Positions 19,101 to 25,236 of a DNA stretch of 30,141 nucleotides are shown here, piece by piece. The notes below the pieces were generated by a model. The model ran no database searches. It saw only the letters and a list, made by a program, of their open reading frames with translations, and was not told the DNA's origin. A program made the translations under genes and the position numbers. This DNA is from a virus. The stretch covers positions 1-30,141 of IMG/VR virus record IMGVR_UViG_3300006163_000012. One strand, given 5' to 3'. Each line of letters starts with the position of its first letter. The stretch's first letter is position 1.

Positions 19101-19922
19101 GCGTTCAAAAAGGCTCGAAAGATGTTCGGTGGTCGTTTGGCTCTATATTTACAAAACGAAGATGGAGCAGACAAGCTGGCTTATGCTTTGAAGATTGTTA
19201 TCAACATCGTCTACGGACTGACAAGTGCCTCATTCCCCAACCCTTTCCGTGACAATCGCAACAAGGATAACATCGTAGCCAAGCGTGGAGCTCTCTACAT
19301 GATAGATCTCAAACACGATCTGATCGACAAGGGCATCCAAGTTGTTCATATCAAAACCGATTCAGTGAAGATCCCTAACGTAGATAAAGGAGCGGTTGCC
19401 TTTGTCATAGCCCATGGGAAACGTTACGGTTACGACTTCGAGCATGAGATCACGTATGACAAGTTCTGTCTCGTGAACGACGCCGTCTATATTGCTCGTA
19501 AAGGTAACGAATGGACTGCCGTAGGAACCCAATTCCAACACCCTTATATCTTCAAGACTCTGTTCTCCGGTGGAGAACTGACCTTCGACGATTTCTGTGA
19601 AAGTAAAAACGTGGTTCAAGGCACTATGTACCTAGACAGAGAGGAGCGTGAAGACGGTGAAGCGCTTGATTTTCATCGGATGCGGCATCTTGGGCGTACT
19701 GGCAGGTTCGTACCTGTTCAAGAAGGCGGAGGAACCCTCTATCGCGTCAAAGATCAAAAATATTATGCCGTAGCAGGAACGAAGGGGTACAAGTGGATCG
19801 AGGCTGAGATCGCTCAGTCGATGGATAATCTGAAGATCGACATGTCATATTTTGAGAAGTTAAAAGTTGACGCTGTGAAAACCATCGAAGAGTTCGGGTC
19901 TTATGAGGAGCTTGTTGCTTAG
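16173..19922 (+). CDS. Replication protein: SF3 helicase + primase-like domain + family B DNA polymerase
   Basis: A 1249-residue single ORF; ATG 16173 with AAAGGGG. Domain 1 (about 150-330) is an SF3/D5-type helicase: Walker A GPAGSGKST (180-188), Walker B-like VAIQHDGDL (227-235), sensor LLFIGSNQP (270-278) and RR (290-291). Domain 2 (about 470-590) has the three archaeo-eukaryotic primase motifs: DFD (504-506), SGEGVHLH (536-543) and IEIKVFTG (561-568). Domain 3 (about 695-870) is a DnaQ-like 3'-5' exonuclease: DVE (704-706), NRRFD (to D752) and YCVND (839-843). Domain 4 is the PolB palm: DIASMHP (941-947), KxxxNxxYG (1007-1015) and KTDS (1061-1064). Motif C has Lys where most PolB enzymes have the first Asp; the catalytic Asp1063 is kept. 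It would unwind, prime and copy phage DNA. Confidence 0.9.
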   Translation: MDFYQIRTRELKNGRCEMFPDFIIGRSQDLMVQGRTFYAIWDEKKGLWSRDEYDVQRLVDEDLEAEAERSHKETGIDYDIRYMRSFQSTSWTQFRKFLANISDNSKPLDSKIIFADTPIKKTDYASRRLSYAIGGNDISAWDELIGTLYSVEERAKIEWAIGSIIAGDSKKIQKFFVFYGPAGSGKSTILNIMEKLFEGYTTTFDGKALGRSDAAFSTEAFKHNPLVAIQHDGDLSKLEDNTRLNSIVSHEYMLMNEKYKPSYTARADALLFIGSNQPVKISDAKSGIIRRLVDIHPTGVRIPVRHYQVLLDRIDFELGAIAAHCCATYLKMGKNYYSAYRPLEMMLQTDIFFNYIEAYYDVFKSQDYTTLKQAYAFYKEFCAESGIERPLPQYKMREELRNYFNEFKDKAEVDGEKVRSFYSGFNAEKFKMPVDRGEDAPAFSLVMDETESLLDIEWGKRSAQYANKDEAPILKWANVTTKLEDLDTTRLHFVKVPRKHIVIDFDLEGLNGENSLERNLEAASRWPATYAEISKSGEGVHLHYDYEGNPSELATVYSDGIEIKVFTGDASLRRKLSKCNAVAVATINSGLPLKQKKEKMLKVQTIKSEKGLRQLIERNLKKEIHPGTKPSIDFIYHILEEANNDGLKYDVTDLRPRIMAFANNSTNQASTCLKVVQTMRFQSEPELDADTVLNVDDERMAIFDVEVYPNLFVICWKFRGDDKVVRMINPKRSEVEALSKLRLVGFYNRRFDNHILYAAIMGYTVRQLFELSQKIVVDNNRNAMFAQAYNLSYADVWDFSSIKQGLKKFEIDLGIHHMELDIPLDQPVDEKDWPRVVEYCVNDVRATEAVLEDRWEDFVARQILAELSGLSINDTTQRHSAKIIFEEEKNPQQYFVYTDLSQEFPGYTFDAGKSSYRGENPGEGGYVYSEPGIYTNVALLDIASMHPTTIEILNLFGKYTQRYSELKKARIAIKQKAFKKARKMFGGRLALYLQNEDGADKLAYALKIVINIVYGLTSASFPNPFRDNRNKDNIVAKRGALYMIDLKHDLIDKGIQVVHIKTDSVKIPNVDKGAVAFVIAHGKRYGYDFEHEITYDKFCLVNDAVYIARKGNEWTAVGTQFQHPYIFKTLFSGGELTFDDFCESKNVVQGTMYLDREEREDGEALDFHRMRHLGRTGRFVPVQEGGGTLYRVKDQKYYAVAGTKGYKWIEAEIAQSMDNLKIDMSYFEKLKVDAVKTIEEFGSYEELVA

Positions 19923-19943
19923 ATGGTATGTAAAGGAGTATAG

Positions 19944-20411
19944 ATGCCGCAAGCTGATAATACAGTTATGATGGAAGGTGTCCGAATTATCTTCCGTAAT
20001 TTCGCCGGTAAGGAAGGGCAATACAATCGCGAGGGTGATCGCAATTTCGCCGTTCTTCTCGATGAGAAGGTCGCCACAGCCATGGCCGAAGACAACTGGA
20101 ATGTCAAATGGTTGAAGCCTCGCAGCGAAGACGAGGAAGAAGCTCCGCAGGCATATCTTCCCGTCTCGGTCAATTTCAAAGGTCGTCCGCCTCGAATTGT
20201 ACTCATTACGTCTCGTGGGCGTACCAACCTCGATGAAAGCACAGTCGAAATGCTCGATTGGGCTGACATCATCAACGTTGATCTGATCATTCGTCCTTAC
20301 GAGTGGACAGTCAACAACAAGAGCGGCGTCAAAGCATATCTTCAGAGCATCTACGCCACGATCGATGAAGATCCTCTGGAGGTAAAGTATAATCAGCTAG
20401 ATCAGGCATGA
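19944..20411 (+). CDS. Probable single-stranded DNA-binding protein
   Basis: A 155-residue protein 21 bp after the polymerase; ATG 19944 with AAAGGAG. The sequence (VRIIFRNFAGKEGQYNREGD, NFAVLLDEK, WNVKWLKPR, AYLPVSVNFKGRPPRIVLIT, LDWADIINVDLIIRPYEW, GVKAYLQSIYATIDEDP) is a beta-rich OB-fold-like protein matching phage proteins usually annotated as ssDNA binding. Position next to the polymerase agrees. It would coat single strands at the fork. The family assignment is by memory of the pattern and was not tested. Confidence 0.82.
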   Translation: MPQADNTVMMEGVRIIFRNFAGKEGQYNREGDRNFAVLLDEKVATAMAEDNWNVKWLKPRSEDEEEAPQAYLPVSVNFKGRPPRIVLITSRGRTNLDESTVEMLDWADIINVDLIIRPYEWTVNNKSGVKAYLQSIYATIDEDPLEVKYNQLDQA

Positions 20412-20509
20412 TCACTGTTATAGTAACGATTATCGTAACGTCTATTGTGGTTCTGGTCAGTATTGCTTTTGGATATTTCCTTGGCATAACCCGAAATCGA
20501 AACGAATAG
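20408..20509 (+). CDS. Single-helix membrane peptide, 33 aa
   Basis: ATG 20408 overlaps the stop of the ssDNA-binding gene (ATGA), the usual coupling signal here. The product is one hydrophobic helix (ITVIVTIIVTSIVVLVSIAF) and a basic tail (GITRNRNE), an N-out single-pass peptide similar in build to the peptides at 6690 and 10468. No upstream ribosome binding site is obvious, so translation would depend on the preceding gene. Function unknown. Confidence 0.7.
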   Translation: MITVIVTIIVTSIVVLVSIAFGYFLGITRNRNE

Positions 20510-20514
20510 GACAC

Positions 20515-20880
20515 ATGGAAAATACAAGCATTACTACCAAGTATGTCCGAAAGCCGCTATTCGTGGATGCTGTACAGGTGACTGAGCAGAATTTTGCCGA
20601 TATCGCAAGGTGGTGCTTTGGTGAGGTCGGCAACATCGATGAGTCACCGGTAGACAGGTCGGCGCCTATTCAGCCGAATAAGCAGTATATCCATGTGCGT
20701 GTGCATAACCCGAAGAACCCAAGGCAGACGAAAGCATTCGTGGGAGACTGGATTCTCTACACAGAACGTGGTTACAAGGTCTATACAACTAAGGCATTTC
20801 AAGCAAATTTCGACCTTGTAGATGAACTTCAACGAGACGAAGATCCAAATTTCTCGTTTGTAGACAGAAAAGTAGACTGA
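20515..20880 (+). CDS. Conserved phage protein, 121 aa
   Basis: ATG 20515 lies 5 bp after the previous stop with a weak AGGA site. The sequence (YVRKPLFVDAVQVTEQNFAD, IARWCFGEV, QYIHVRVHNPKNPRQTKAFV, GDWILYTERGYKVYTTKAFQ) belongs to a pattern common in phages, a small beta-rich protein with a GDWIL core; similar genes are annotated hypothetical. No catalytic residues are evident. It sits in a small-gene run after the replication genes. Confidence 0.8.
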   Translation: MENTSITTKYVRKPLFVDAVQVTEQNFADIARWCFGEVGNIDESPVDRSAPIQPNKQYIHVRVHNPKNPRQTKAFVGDWILYTERGYKVYTTKAFQANFDLVDELQRDEDPNFSFVDRKVD

Positions 20881-20882
20881 TC

Positions 20883-21092
20883 ATGTCCGTTCAAGAAACA
20901 ATACCCTTCGAATACGAGCTTCTCTCAGAAGATGACGTACGTAGTCATATTCGTGCTTGTGAAGGGCAACACGTTCAGCAGGTCATATTCAGTACCTTCA
21001 TGGATACCTTGACCCAGATCTGTTTCACGGAAAAGAAAATTCGCAGCAGCATTATGTGGGAGGGGAATAGATCCTGGAAAGTTAAGGCCTGA
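20883..21092 (+). CDS. Hypothetical protein, 69 aa
   Basis: ATG 20883, two bases after the previous stop. The product is soluble and mixed in character (IPFEYELLSEDDVRSHIRAC, HVQQVIFSTFMDTLTQICF, IRSSIMWEGNRSWKV), probably a small helix-strand domain. Ribosome binding site is weak, so translation probably reinitiates from upstream. No family recognised. Confidence 0.72.
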   Translation: MSVQETIPFEYELLSEDDVRSHIRACEGQHVQQVIFSTFMDTLTQICFTEKKIRSSIMWEGNRSWKVKA

Positions 21093-21119
21093 TTGAACCA
21101 TAGTAAAGGGGAGGTGAAC

Positions 21120-21305
21120 ATGGCGGAGCAGAAGTCGTTCGTGAAGGCAGCTATCGAGTTCTTCGGTGATCCTCCCTATGGTAGGAAGGTTCATATCCCG
21201 GAGTTCAAGGAGTTGACGACTCAGGACAAAATCGAGCTGAGTCAGATGCTGAACGCGGTGCCGGGCTACGAGCACGTTCTTTACACAGGCGAGAGGACAA
21301 CGTAG
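21120..21305 (+). CDS. Hypothetical protein, 61 aa
   Basis: I place the start at ATG 21120 after AAAGGGGAGGTG (21105-21116), a strong site; the frame extends upstream to a TTG at 21093 without one. The protein (AEQKSFVKAAIEFFGDPPYG, KVHIPEFKELTTQDKIELSQ, LNAVPGYEHVLYTG) is a compact helical protein, similar to small phage proteins of unknown role. It is the last gene before the non-coding stretch at 21306-21645. Confidence 0.82.
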   Translation: MAEQKSFVKAAIEFFGDPPYGRKVHIPEFKELTTQDKIELSQMLNAVPGYEHVLYTGERTT

Positions 21306-21645
21306 TTCACGAAGAAGTGCTCACAAAGTGGCTGGGACCTAAAATAAACTTTGTGAGAGTGAGTGGTGGTTGATCAACCCAGAGAAGTCAATCGCACGAT
21401 TCGCAGCATGTCCGTCTCAGAGCATATACCTCAGGCATATGGCAGTGGGGTATCAATAGGACCACTTACGGACATTGAGTCTGATTGTAGTAGTCTGAGA
21501 ATCTACAATCAGCACATCTAGCTCACGGGCGGGAATCTAAAGGCAAACGTGAGAGAGCATGGTAGGTCGAATAAATGTGCCCGCTTAGAAACGCACTCGG
21601 CTACGCGATGCTCACATTAATTTAAACTATAGGTAAGGAGAGTAC
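21306..21645 (+). ncRNA. Large structured non-coding region (RNA or UTR)
   Basis: A 340-nt stretch without a supported gene holding several strong hairpins. CTCACAAAGT (21320-21329) pairs with ACTTTGTGAG (21348-21357). ATGTCCGT (21408-21415) pairs with ACGGACAT (21468-21475), enclosing CATAT/ATATG (21423-21441) and AGTGG/CCACT (21444-21465). CTGATTGTAG (21481-21490) pairs with CTACAATCAG (21503-21512). CTCACG (21522-21527) pairs with CGTGAG (21548-21553). GTGAG near 21358 could pair with CTCAC at 21611-21615 to close the whole. It ends just before AAGGAG of the 21646 gene. No tRNA or known riboswitch core recognised. Confidence 0.75.
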
Positions 21646-21894
21646 ATGCCCGAAGAAGTTACCAACATCAACGAAGTTAAGAGATCGAGTGATGGAAGTG
21701 TCAAGATCTCGGTCGAGACATATAACGATTTGCTCGCTAAGGCAGTCGCCAAGCCTGCGCAGATCAATCGGACTACCGTCATTAAGACGGCTGAAATGGC
21801 TGCCAAGGAGTATCGGGTGTGGGGCGGTAGTCTTATGGGAATCGGCGCGACCATATTTGTTGTTGGCGCAGCTATCTACAGAGCGGGCATGTAA
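21646..21894 (+). CDS. C-terminally anchored membrane protein, 82 aa
   Basis: ATG 21646 with AAGGAGA upstream. The N-terminal 55 residues are polar and helical (VKISVETYNDLLAKAVAKPA), followed by one C-terminal transmembrane helix (about 60-80, GGSLMGIGATIFVVGAAIYR). It would be a tail-anchored protein with its soluble part in the cytoplasm. Family and role unknown. A weak promoter-like TATAAC follows at 21925. Confidence 0.8.
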   Translation: MPEEVTNINEVKRSSDGSVKISVETYNDLLAKAVAKPAQINRTTVIKTAEMAAKEYRVWGGSLMGIGATIFVVGAAIYRAGM

Positions 21895-21942
21895 TAAAAA
21901 TGCTCTGGACTCCCGAAATCGCGGTATAACGGAAACCGGCTG

Positions 21943-22125
21943 TTGAGTAAGGAGTTGAAAACCAGAGACAGGGGCGGGGTTCTACTAGTGAGATACTTCG
22001 GTTCTCCGATTACCGTTGGCACTAGACCATTTCCCCAAACCGAGCTGGAATTTATCCTCGAGGGTATGATTCTAGAGTCCGTGGAGCTTGATAAACTCGC
22101 GACGGGCATATTTACAAATGTATAA
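21943..22125 (+). CDS. Hypothetical protein, up to 60 aa
   Basis: The frame is open from TTG 21943, but the start is uncertain: AAGGAG (21949-21954) lies inside it and is too close to TTG 21955, while GTG 21988 follows a G-rich stretch. The likely core is VRYFGSPITVGTRPFPQTEL, EFILEGMILESVELDKLA, a small beta-sheet domain. It may be real, but it has the least secure start in this part of the window. Confidence 0.55.
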   Translation: MSKELKTRDRGGVLLVRYFGSPITVGTRPFPQTELEFILEGMILESVELDKLATGIFTNV

Positions 22126-22151
22126 GGTGTCGAGGTATGATCAAGCCCTAA

Positions 22152-22192
22152 GTTACAACTCCTCGCCATGACTCCTCCGCGGTAGTTGTAGC
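22152..22192 (+). promoter_or_regulatory. Hairpin in the leader of the lysin gene
   Basis: GTTACAACT (22152-22160) pairs with AGTTGTAGC (22184-22192, one G-U) around a 23-nt loop. It is in the 127-nt gap before the lysin and could affect its expression; no T-run follows. Nothing else definite is seen in the gap. Confidence 0.5.
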
Positions 22193-22252
22193 GTACAAGA
22201 CCGGTCTTCGGCCCGGAGCGGCACCTTCTTGTCCCCCATCAGGAGGTATCGC

Positions 22253-22801
22253 ATGAGACTGCTCGTGACCCTCATTGCTATGCTCGTGATTGTCGCGCCG
22301 TCATATTCTGCGACATCTACGCAGCTACACAAGAGAGAGCACCGGCAGATTCACTCGCTTCACCGGTATGTAGGCACTGTCACTTTCTTTGAGAATCATC
22401 CTTGGTTGTTAAAACATGGATCTATGCGACATCGAAAGATCGCTCATAAGGAACTGCGTAAAGCTCATATTTGGGTCCCCATACTCAAACATGAGCTTGC
22501 GGAAACACGACATGTTCTTTATCCACCTGTGCAACACGTCGTGAGCGGAGTCGTATCGCATGATGCAATGTGGGAGTGTATTCACAACAAAGAGGGAGAC
22601 TGGGCTACTGGCTACAATCCGGCGGGTCCATATTATGGTGGACTACAAATGACCTGGGGTTGGGGCGAGCTTAATGGCGATCCACGGAAATACTCTGCAA
22701 CTGAGCAAAAGCTTGCTGCTGAGCATGAATGGGCGAAAAACGGATATTCTATCTCATTTATGCGACATCAATGGCCTCAAACATCCTACGGATGTATTTA
22801 A
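22253..22801 (+). CDS. Secreted peptidoglycan hydrolase, Rpf/transglycosylase-like
   Basis: ATG 22253 with AGGAGGT (22241-22247); 182 residues. Residues 1-20 form a Sec signal peptide (basic start, then LLVTLIAMLVIVAPSYSA). A His-rich linker follows, then a lysozyme-like domain from about residue 100. Its signature runs WECIHNKEGDWATGYNPAGP, YYGGLQMTWGWGEL, AAEHEWAKNG. This resembles the transglycosylase fold of resuscitation-promoting factors, with Glu108 or Glu114 as the likely catalytic acid. It would cut glycan strands outside the membrane. As a secreted lysin it may not need a holin for export; a separate endolysin outside the window remains possible. Confidence 0.82.
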   Translation: MRLLVTLIAMLVIVAPSYSATSTQLHKREHRQIHSLHRYVGTVTFFENHPWLLKHGSMRHRKIAHKELRKAHIWVPILKHELAETRHVLYPPVQHVVSGVVSHDAMWECIHNKEGDWATGYNPAGPYYGGLQMTWGWGELNGDPRKYSATEQKLAAEHEWAKNGYSISFMRHQWPQTSYGCI

Positions 22802-22814
22802 CTGGGAGAATTGA

Positions 22815-22985
22815 ATGGCAGAGCCTAAATTGCAAGTTGATCAACGACTAGATCGAATTGAACTAGCTGTCGGAACAATGGCGCAATGGCTCGTACAAGC
22901 GCAGACAGGTTTTAGTGCAAAAGATGCTGAAGGAATCGAGAAGATCCTCCGAGGGGAGACAGTAAGTGCCAGTAAAGAAGACTAG
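22815..22985 (+). CDS. Small helical protein, 56 aa
   Basis: ATG 22815 with GGGAG upstream, 13 bp after the lysin. Sequence: VDQRLDRIELAVGTMAQWLV then QAQTGFSAKDAEGIEKILRG. The heptad pattern in the first half suggests a short coiled coil. Proteins of this build often lie next to lysins in phages, but no membrane helix is visible, so it is not an obvious holin. Overlaps the next gene by 20 bp. Confidence 0.78.
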   Translation: MAEPKLQVDQRLDRIELAVGTMAQWLVQAQTGFSAKDAEGIEKILRGETVSASKED

Positions 22986-23103
22986 CGGAGGCGGATACAA
23001 GTTCGGCCCCACTGGTAAGGAGTACAAAGGTAAGGGCGCAAAACAGAAGGCCACCAAGCAAGGACGAGCTATCCAAGCAAGTAAGAGAGCAAGAGGGAAA
23101 TAA
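22966..23103 (+). CDS. Small basic phage protein, 45 aa
   Basis: GTG 22966 with GGGGAG about 8 nt upstream. Sequence starts MPVKKTSGGGYKFGPTGKEY and ends with KQGRAIQASKRARGK: very basic, Gly-rich, with the ending common to a family of tiny phage proteins often found next to tail or replication genes. Nucleic-acid binding is plausible from charge alone. Its spacing and start agree with a co-transcribed gene. Confidence 0.8.
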   Translation: MPVKKTSGGGYKFGPTGKEYKGKGAKQKATKQGRAIQASKRARGK

Positions 23104-23112
23104 CTTTTAAAG

Positions 23113-23169
23113 TTCTGGAGGAAATCTACTCGACGGGTGCTGGGATATCCAGAGTAGACGAATCCAGAA
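23113..23169 (+). promoter_or_regulatory. Stem-loop after the small basic gene
   Basis: TTCTGGA (23113-23119) pairs with TCCAGAA (23163-23169), and TCTACTC (23125-23131) with GAGTAGA (23152-23158), around an inner CTGG/CCAG. No clear T-run follows, so it may be a weak terminator or RNA-processing site. Confidence 0.6.
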
Positions 23170-23172
23170 AAA

Positions 23173-23230
23173 CCCCGGGGGATAAATCTGTCCAAACTTT
23201 CCTGAGTTGAGTTTGGATAGATCCCCGGGG
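23173..23230 (+). repeat. Long inverted repeat (hairpin) with CCCCGGGG arms
   Basis: CCCCGGGG (23173-23180) and ATCTGTCCAAACT (23186-23198) pair with AGTTTGGATAGAT (23210-23222) and CCCCGGGG (23223-23230): more than 20 bp of pairing around an 11-nt loop. No T-run follows. Each CCCCGGGG is itself palindromic. It may be a protein-binding or processing site or a transcription barrier. A related sequence without the second arm lies at 5805-5838. Confidence 0.8.
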
Positions 23231-23271
23231 TATTACCCACGCCAAAATTTAGATATTAGTCAGGAGATGTC

Positions 23272-23502
23272 ATGGCGAACGAGACTGTAAGACCGTATAG
23301 AGATCCTGTTCCAGGCCGTGGGTCGATTGAGCTTCGTAGAACGGCCGCTGGTGTATATTCTTGGGTAATCACGATTTGGACGGACGCGATCGTGACGGAC
23401 AACCATCTGATTGGCATGGTCGACTCGGCGCAGCGTGTGGACGACGAGCTTCGCAAAAGGTATCCGGACGCCGGTGGAAAAACTGAAGAAACAAAAAAGT
23501 AG
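23272..23502 (+). CDS. Hypothetical protein, 76 aa
   Basis: ATG 23272 with AGGAG. The product (IELRRTAAGVYSWVITIWTD, HLIGMVDSAQRVDDELRKRY) has two strands and a helix. It resembles the small phage proteins that accompany DNA metabolism genes in Gram-positive phages, without a known role. It opens a tight eight-gene run that ends with the helicase (23272-26447). Confidence 0.78.
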   Translation: MANETVRPYRDPVPGRGSIELRRTAAGVYSWVITIWTDAIVTDNHLIGMVDSAQRVDDELRKRYPDAGGKTEETKK

Positions 23503-23508
23503 ATAGAC

Positions 23509-23829
23509 ATGGAGATCATCATCGGTGCCAGGCAAACCGGTCGTACGAACAAGCTGATAGAGCTTTGCCACGAGGCAGAGAATCGTCGAGAGGTCAGTTA
23601 TATCGTTGTAAGAAATCATCAAGAAGCTTACCGAGTCGCGACGAAAGCCGAAGAGCTCGGAATGTCTATCGCTTTTCCAATCACTTATGACGAATTCTGG
23701 CATGGTCAGTATGCTGGTAGCAATATCACGAATTTCTTCATCGATAACGCAGAGCTGCTTCTCCAATTCATGTGCAAAGGTAAGTCGAAGGTAGCTGCCA
23801 TAACAATCACAAGAGAATCCGATATTTAG
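23509..23829 (+). CDS. Small P-loop-like protein, 106 aa
   Basis: ATG 23509, 6 bp after the previous stop with a weak ribosome binding site. An N-terminal P-loop-like motif GARQTGRTNK (residues 6-15) has Arg12 where Walker A normally has Lys, followed by a helix and a Walker B-like strand NFFIDNAELLL (about 83-93). The fold reads strand, P-loop, helix, strands, as in small P-loop ATPase domains. With Arg instead of Lys, nucleotide hydrolysis may be lost. Family not recognised; role unknown. Confidence 0.78.
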   Translation: MEIIIGARQTGRTNKLIELCHEAENRREVSYIVVRNHQEAYRVATKAEELGMSIAFPITYDEFWHGQYAGSNITNFFIDNAELLLQFMCKGKSKVAAITITRESDI

Positions 23830-23836
23830 GAGAGAT

Positions 23837-24157
23837 ATGGGCCGAATCGAAGTGCAAGGAATTGTTGCCGCGGCAGATGGTATGCCTTGGGTGCAATTCC
23901 GGCAGCTGGATGAAAACGGACGTCTCGAGCTGCAATTCCAGATCACTCCCGAGGAATCCCGAGAATTAGCTATTAACATCATCGGTGCTTCGATGAATGC
24001 GATCTATGACGCTGCTATTGTCACTTGGGCAAAAGAAGTGGATCCAGAGGGCTATCAAGAGATGGCTTCGAAAATGCTCATCTTGATCCGACAACATCGT
24101 GCAGACATGTGGGGACTTCCAGACCAGCCGGAGGATTGGAGGAATACACCTGAATGA
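23837..24157 (+). CDS. Hypothetical protein, 106 aa
   Basis: ATG 23837 with AGGAGAG upstream. The N-terminal half is beta-rich (VQGIVAAADGMPWVQFRQLD, LELQFQITPEES), the rest helical (RELAINIIGASMNAIYDAAI, GYQEMASKMLILIRQHRADM). It overlaps the next gene by 4 bp (ATGA at 24154). Unknown function, conserved-looking in size and layout. Confidence 0.8.
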   Translation: MGRIEVQGIVAAADGMPWVQFRQLDENGRLELQFQITPEESRELAINIIGASMNAIYDAAIVTWAKEVDPEGYQEMASKMLILIRQHRADMWGLPDQPEDWRNTPE

Positions 24158-24432
24158 AATTGTTCAAACGCAGACCTAAGAATTGGTCGGATGTCGCTAG
24201 CGACCCTCATACTTCTTATATGATTGGCCGTCTGTTGGGTGCAAACGAGATGGCGATAGTCGTCTTGTCACAAGAAGACAATCAGTCGGCAAAGAACGTC
24301 GCTCAGGTTCTTGATAGAATTCAAGATTATTTCATCGAAGAGGGAACGATGATGGTTCCGACAAGGAATCGACAGGGGCAAGAATGGGAAGAGAAGACAA
24401 CGGTTGTAAAGAAGACGGATCAACGAGGATGA
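24154..24432 (+). CDS. Hypothetical protein, 92 aa
   Basis: ATG 24154, coupled to the previous gene. A basic start (KLFKRRPKNWSDVASD) is followed by a helical region (MIGRLLGANEMAIVVLSQED, NVAQVLDRIQDYFIEEG) and a charged tail. No domain recognised. Context: the run of small genes before the SF2 helicase. Confidence 0.78.
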   Translation: MKLFKRRPKNWSDVASDPHTSYMIGRLLGANEMAIVVLSQEDNQSAKNVAQVLDRIQDYFIEEGTMMVPTRNRQGQEWEEKTTVVKKTDQRG

Positions 24433-24435
24433 GCT

Positions 24436-24600
24436 ATGGTCAAGAAAAAGGCTCCAATCATAGAGTTGATCCCGAACTGGCCTAACGTACGCTGCGATAA
24501 TTGCCGCAGAGTATCAGCTATAAGTCCAACTACAGAGATGCATCCTTGGAGTTGCCCACTTTGTGGTCATGATCATTTCTCGACAAGGATGAGGGTTTAA
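24436..24600 (+). CDS. Zinc-ribbon protein, 54 aa
   Basis: ATG 24436 after CGAGGATGAG. Two Cys pairs, CDNC (about residue 20-23) and CPLCG (about 40-44), form a four-Cys zinc ribbon, followed by HDHF. It is the fourth zinc-binding small protein in the window. It overlaps the next ATG by one base (TAATG). DNA or RNA contact is possible; no specific family. Confidence 0.82.
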   Translation: MVKKKAPIIELIPNWPNVRCDNCRRVSAISPTTEMHPWSCPLCGHDHFSTRMRV

Positions 24601-25022
24601 TGGAGTGGCAGGAATACAAGCCTTCTAATCGTCCTCCAAAAGCTGGATATTACCTGATAACCTGGGCTACCAAGGAATCGAGAGTGATCGACGGTCGTCG
24701 TATAGCGGATGGACGTCAAGTATCGGAGGTATGGTACAACCCGGACGCGATCGTGCCTTGGTGGTGGAGCCGGAGATACACGAACATGCCTCATCTGGGA
24801 ATCGAGATGGCAGTCTTGCACAAGGTAATTGCCTGGATGGAGTTACCCAAACCTTATAGAGAAGGCTCGAACGACAATATCAAGACAGATAAGGAACTCT
24901 CGGACGAATTCGGTGAATTAATCGCGGAGATGGCTATTCGCACTGAGAAGACTGAGCAGCAGATTATGTACGAGCTGGCTCGGAACTACTGGGATATTGT
25001 ACCGTTCGAAGAGGAGTCATAG
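24600..25022 (+). CDS. DUF551-like protein, 140 aa
   Basis: ATG 24600 overlaps the previous stop by one base. The pattern EWQEYKPSNRPPKAGYYLIT, VWYNPDAIVPWWW and VIAWMELPKPY matches the short phage domain often annotated DUF551 (strand-rich, ending in a W-M-x-L-P-x-P motif). A helical C-terminal extension (ELIAEMAIRTEKTEQQIMYE) follows. Function of the family is not established. Domain assignment is by pattern recall. Confidence 0.75.
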   Translation: MEWQEYKPSNRPPKAGYYLITWATKESRVIDGRRIADGRQVSEVWYNPDAIVPWWWSRRYTNMPHLGIEMAVLHKVIAWMELPKPYREGSNDNIKTDKELSDEFGELIAEMAIRTEKTEQQIMYELARNYWDIVPFEEES

Positions 25023-25023
25023 C

Positions 25024-25236
25024 TTGTTCATCGCTACATCAACGGAAGGTGAGAGAAATACTCTCGTCATAGGTCTTGAATCGGATAACATCAAGCAACT
25101 TCTTAACGACAAGCCGATAAAAAAGAATTTCAGTACGGATATTCCACCAGGGTCGGGTCTAGAAGAGTGGGATCTCATAATCCTGGGCCCAGAAGATCTC
25201 GTACGCTTTGTAGCCCACTATGGACTTAAACCGTGA
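25024..25236 (+). CDS. Hypothetical protein, 70 aa
   Basis: I place the start at TTG 25024, just after GAGGAG (25010-25015); the frame is open to 24997 without a better site. The product ([54 protein letters not shown]) looks like a small alpha/beta domain. It overlaps the helicase start by 4 bp (GTGA at 25233), so it is translationally coupled to it. Confidence 0.75.
   Translation: MFIATSTEGERNTLVIGLESDNIKQLLNDKPIKKNFSTDIPPGSGLEEWDLIILGPEDLVRFVAHYGLKP

Noticed and set aside
21912-21930. Further promoter of the cassette class at 21925
   Set aside because: TATAAC is followed by GGAAACC as in the mRNA promoters, but the TCG box is absent at the required spacing.
23260-23982. 240-codon minus-strand ORF
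   Set aside because: Antisense to three small + strand genes with good starts; composition is a shadow of their codons.
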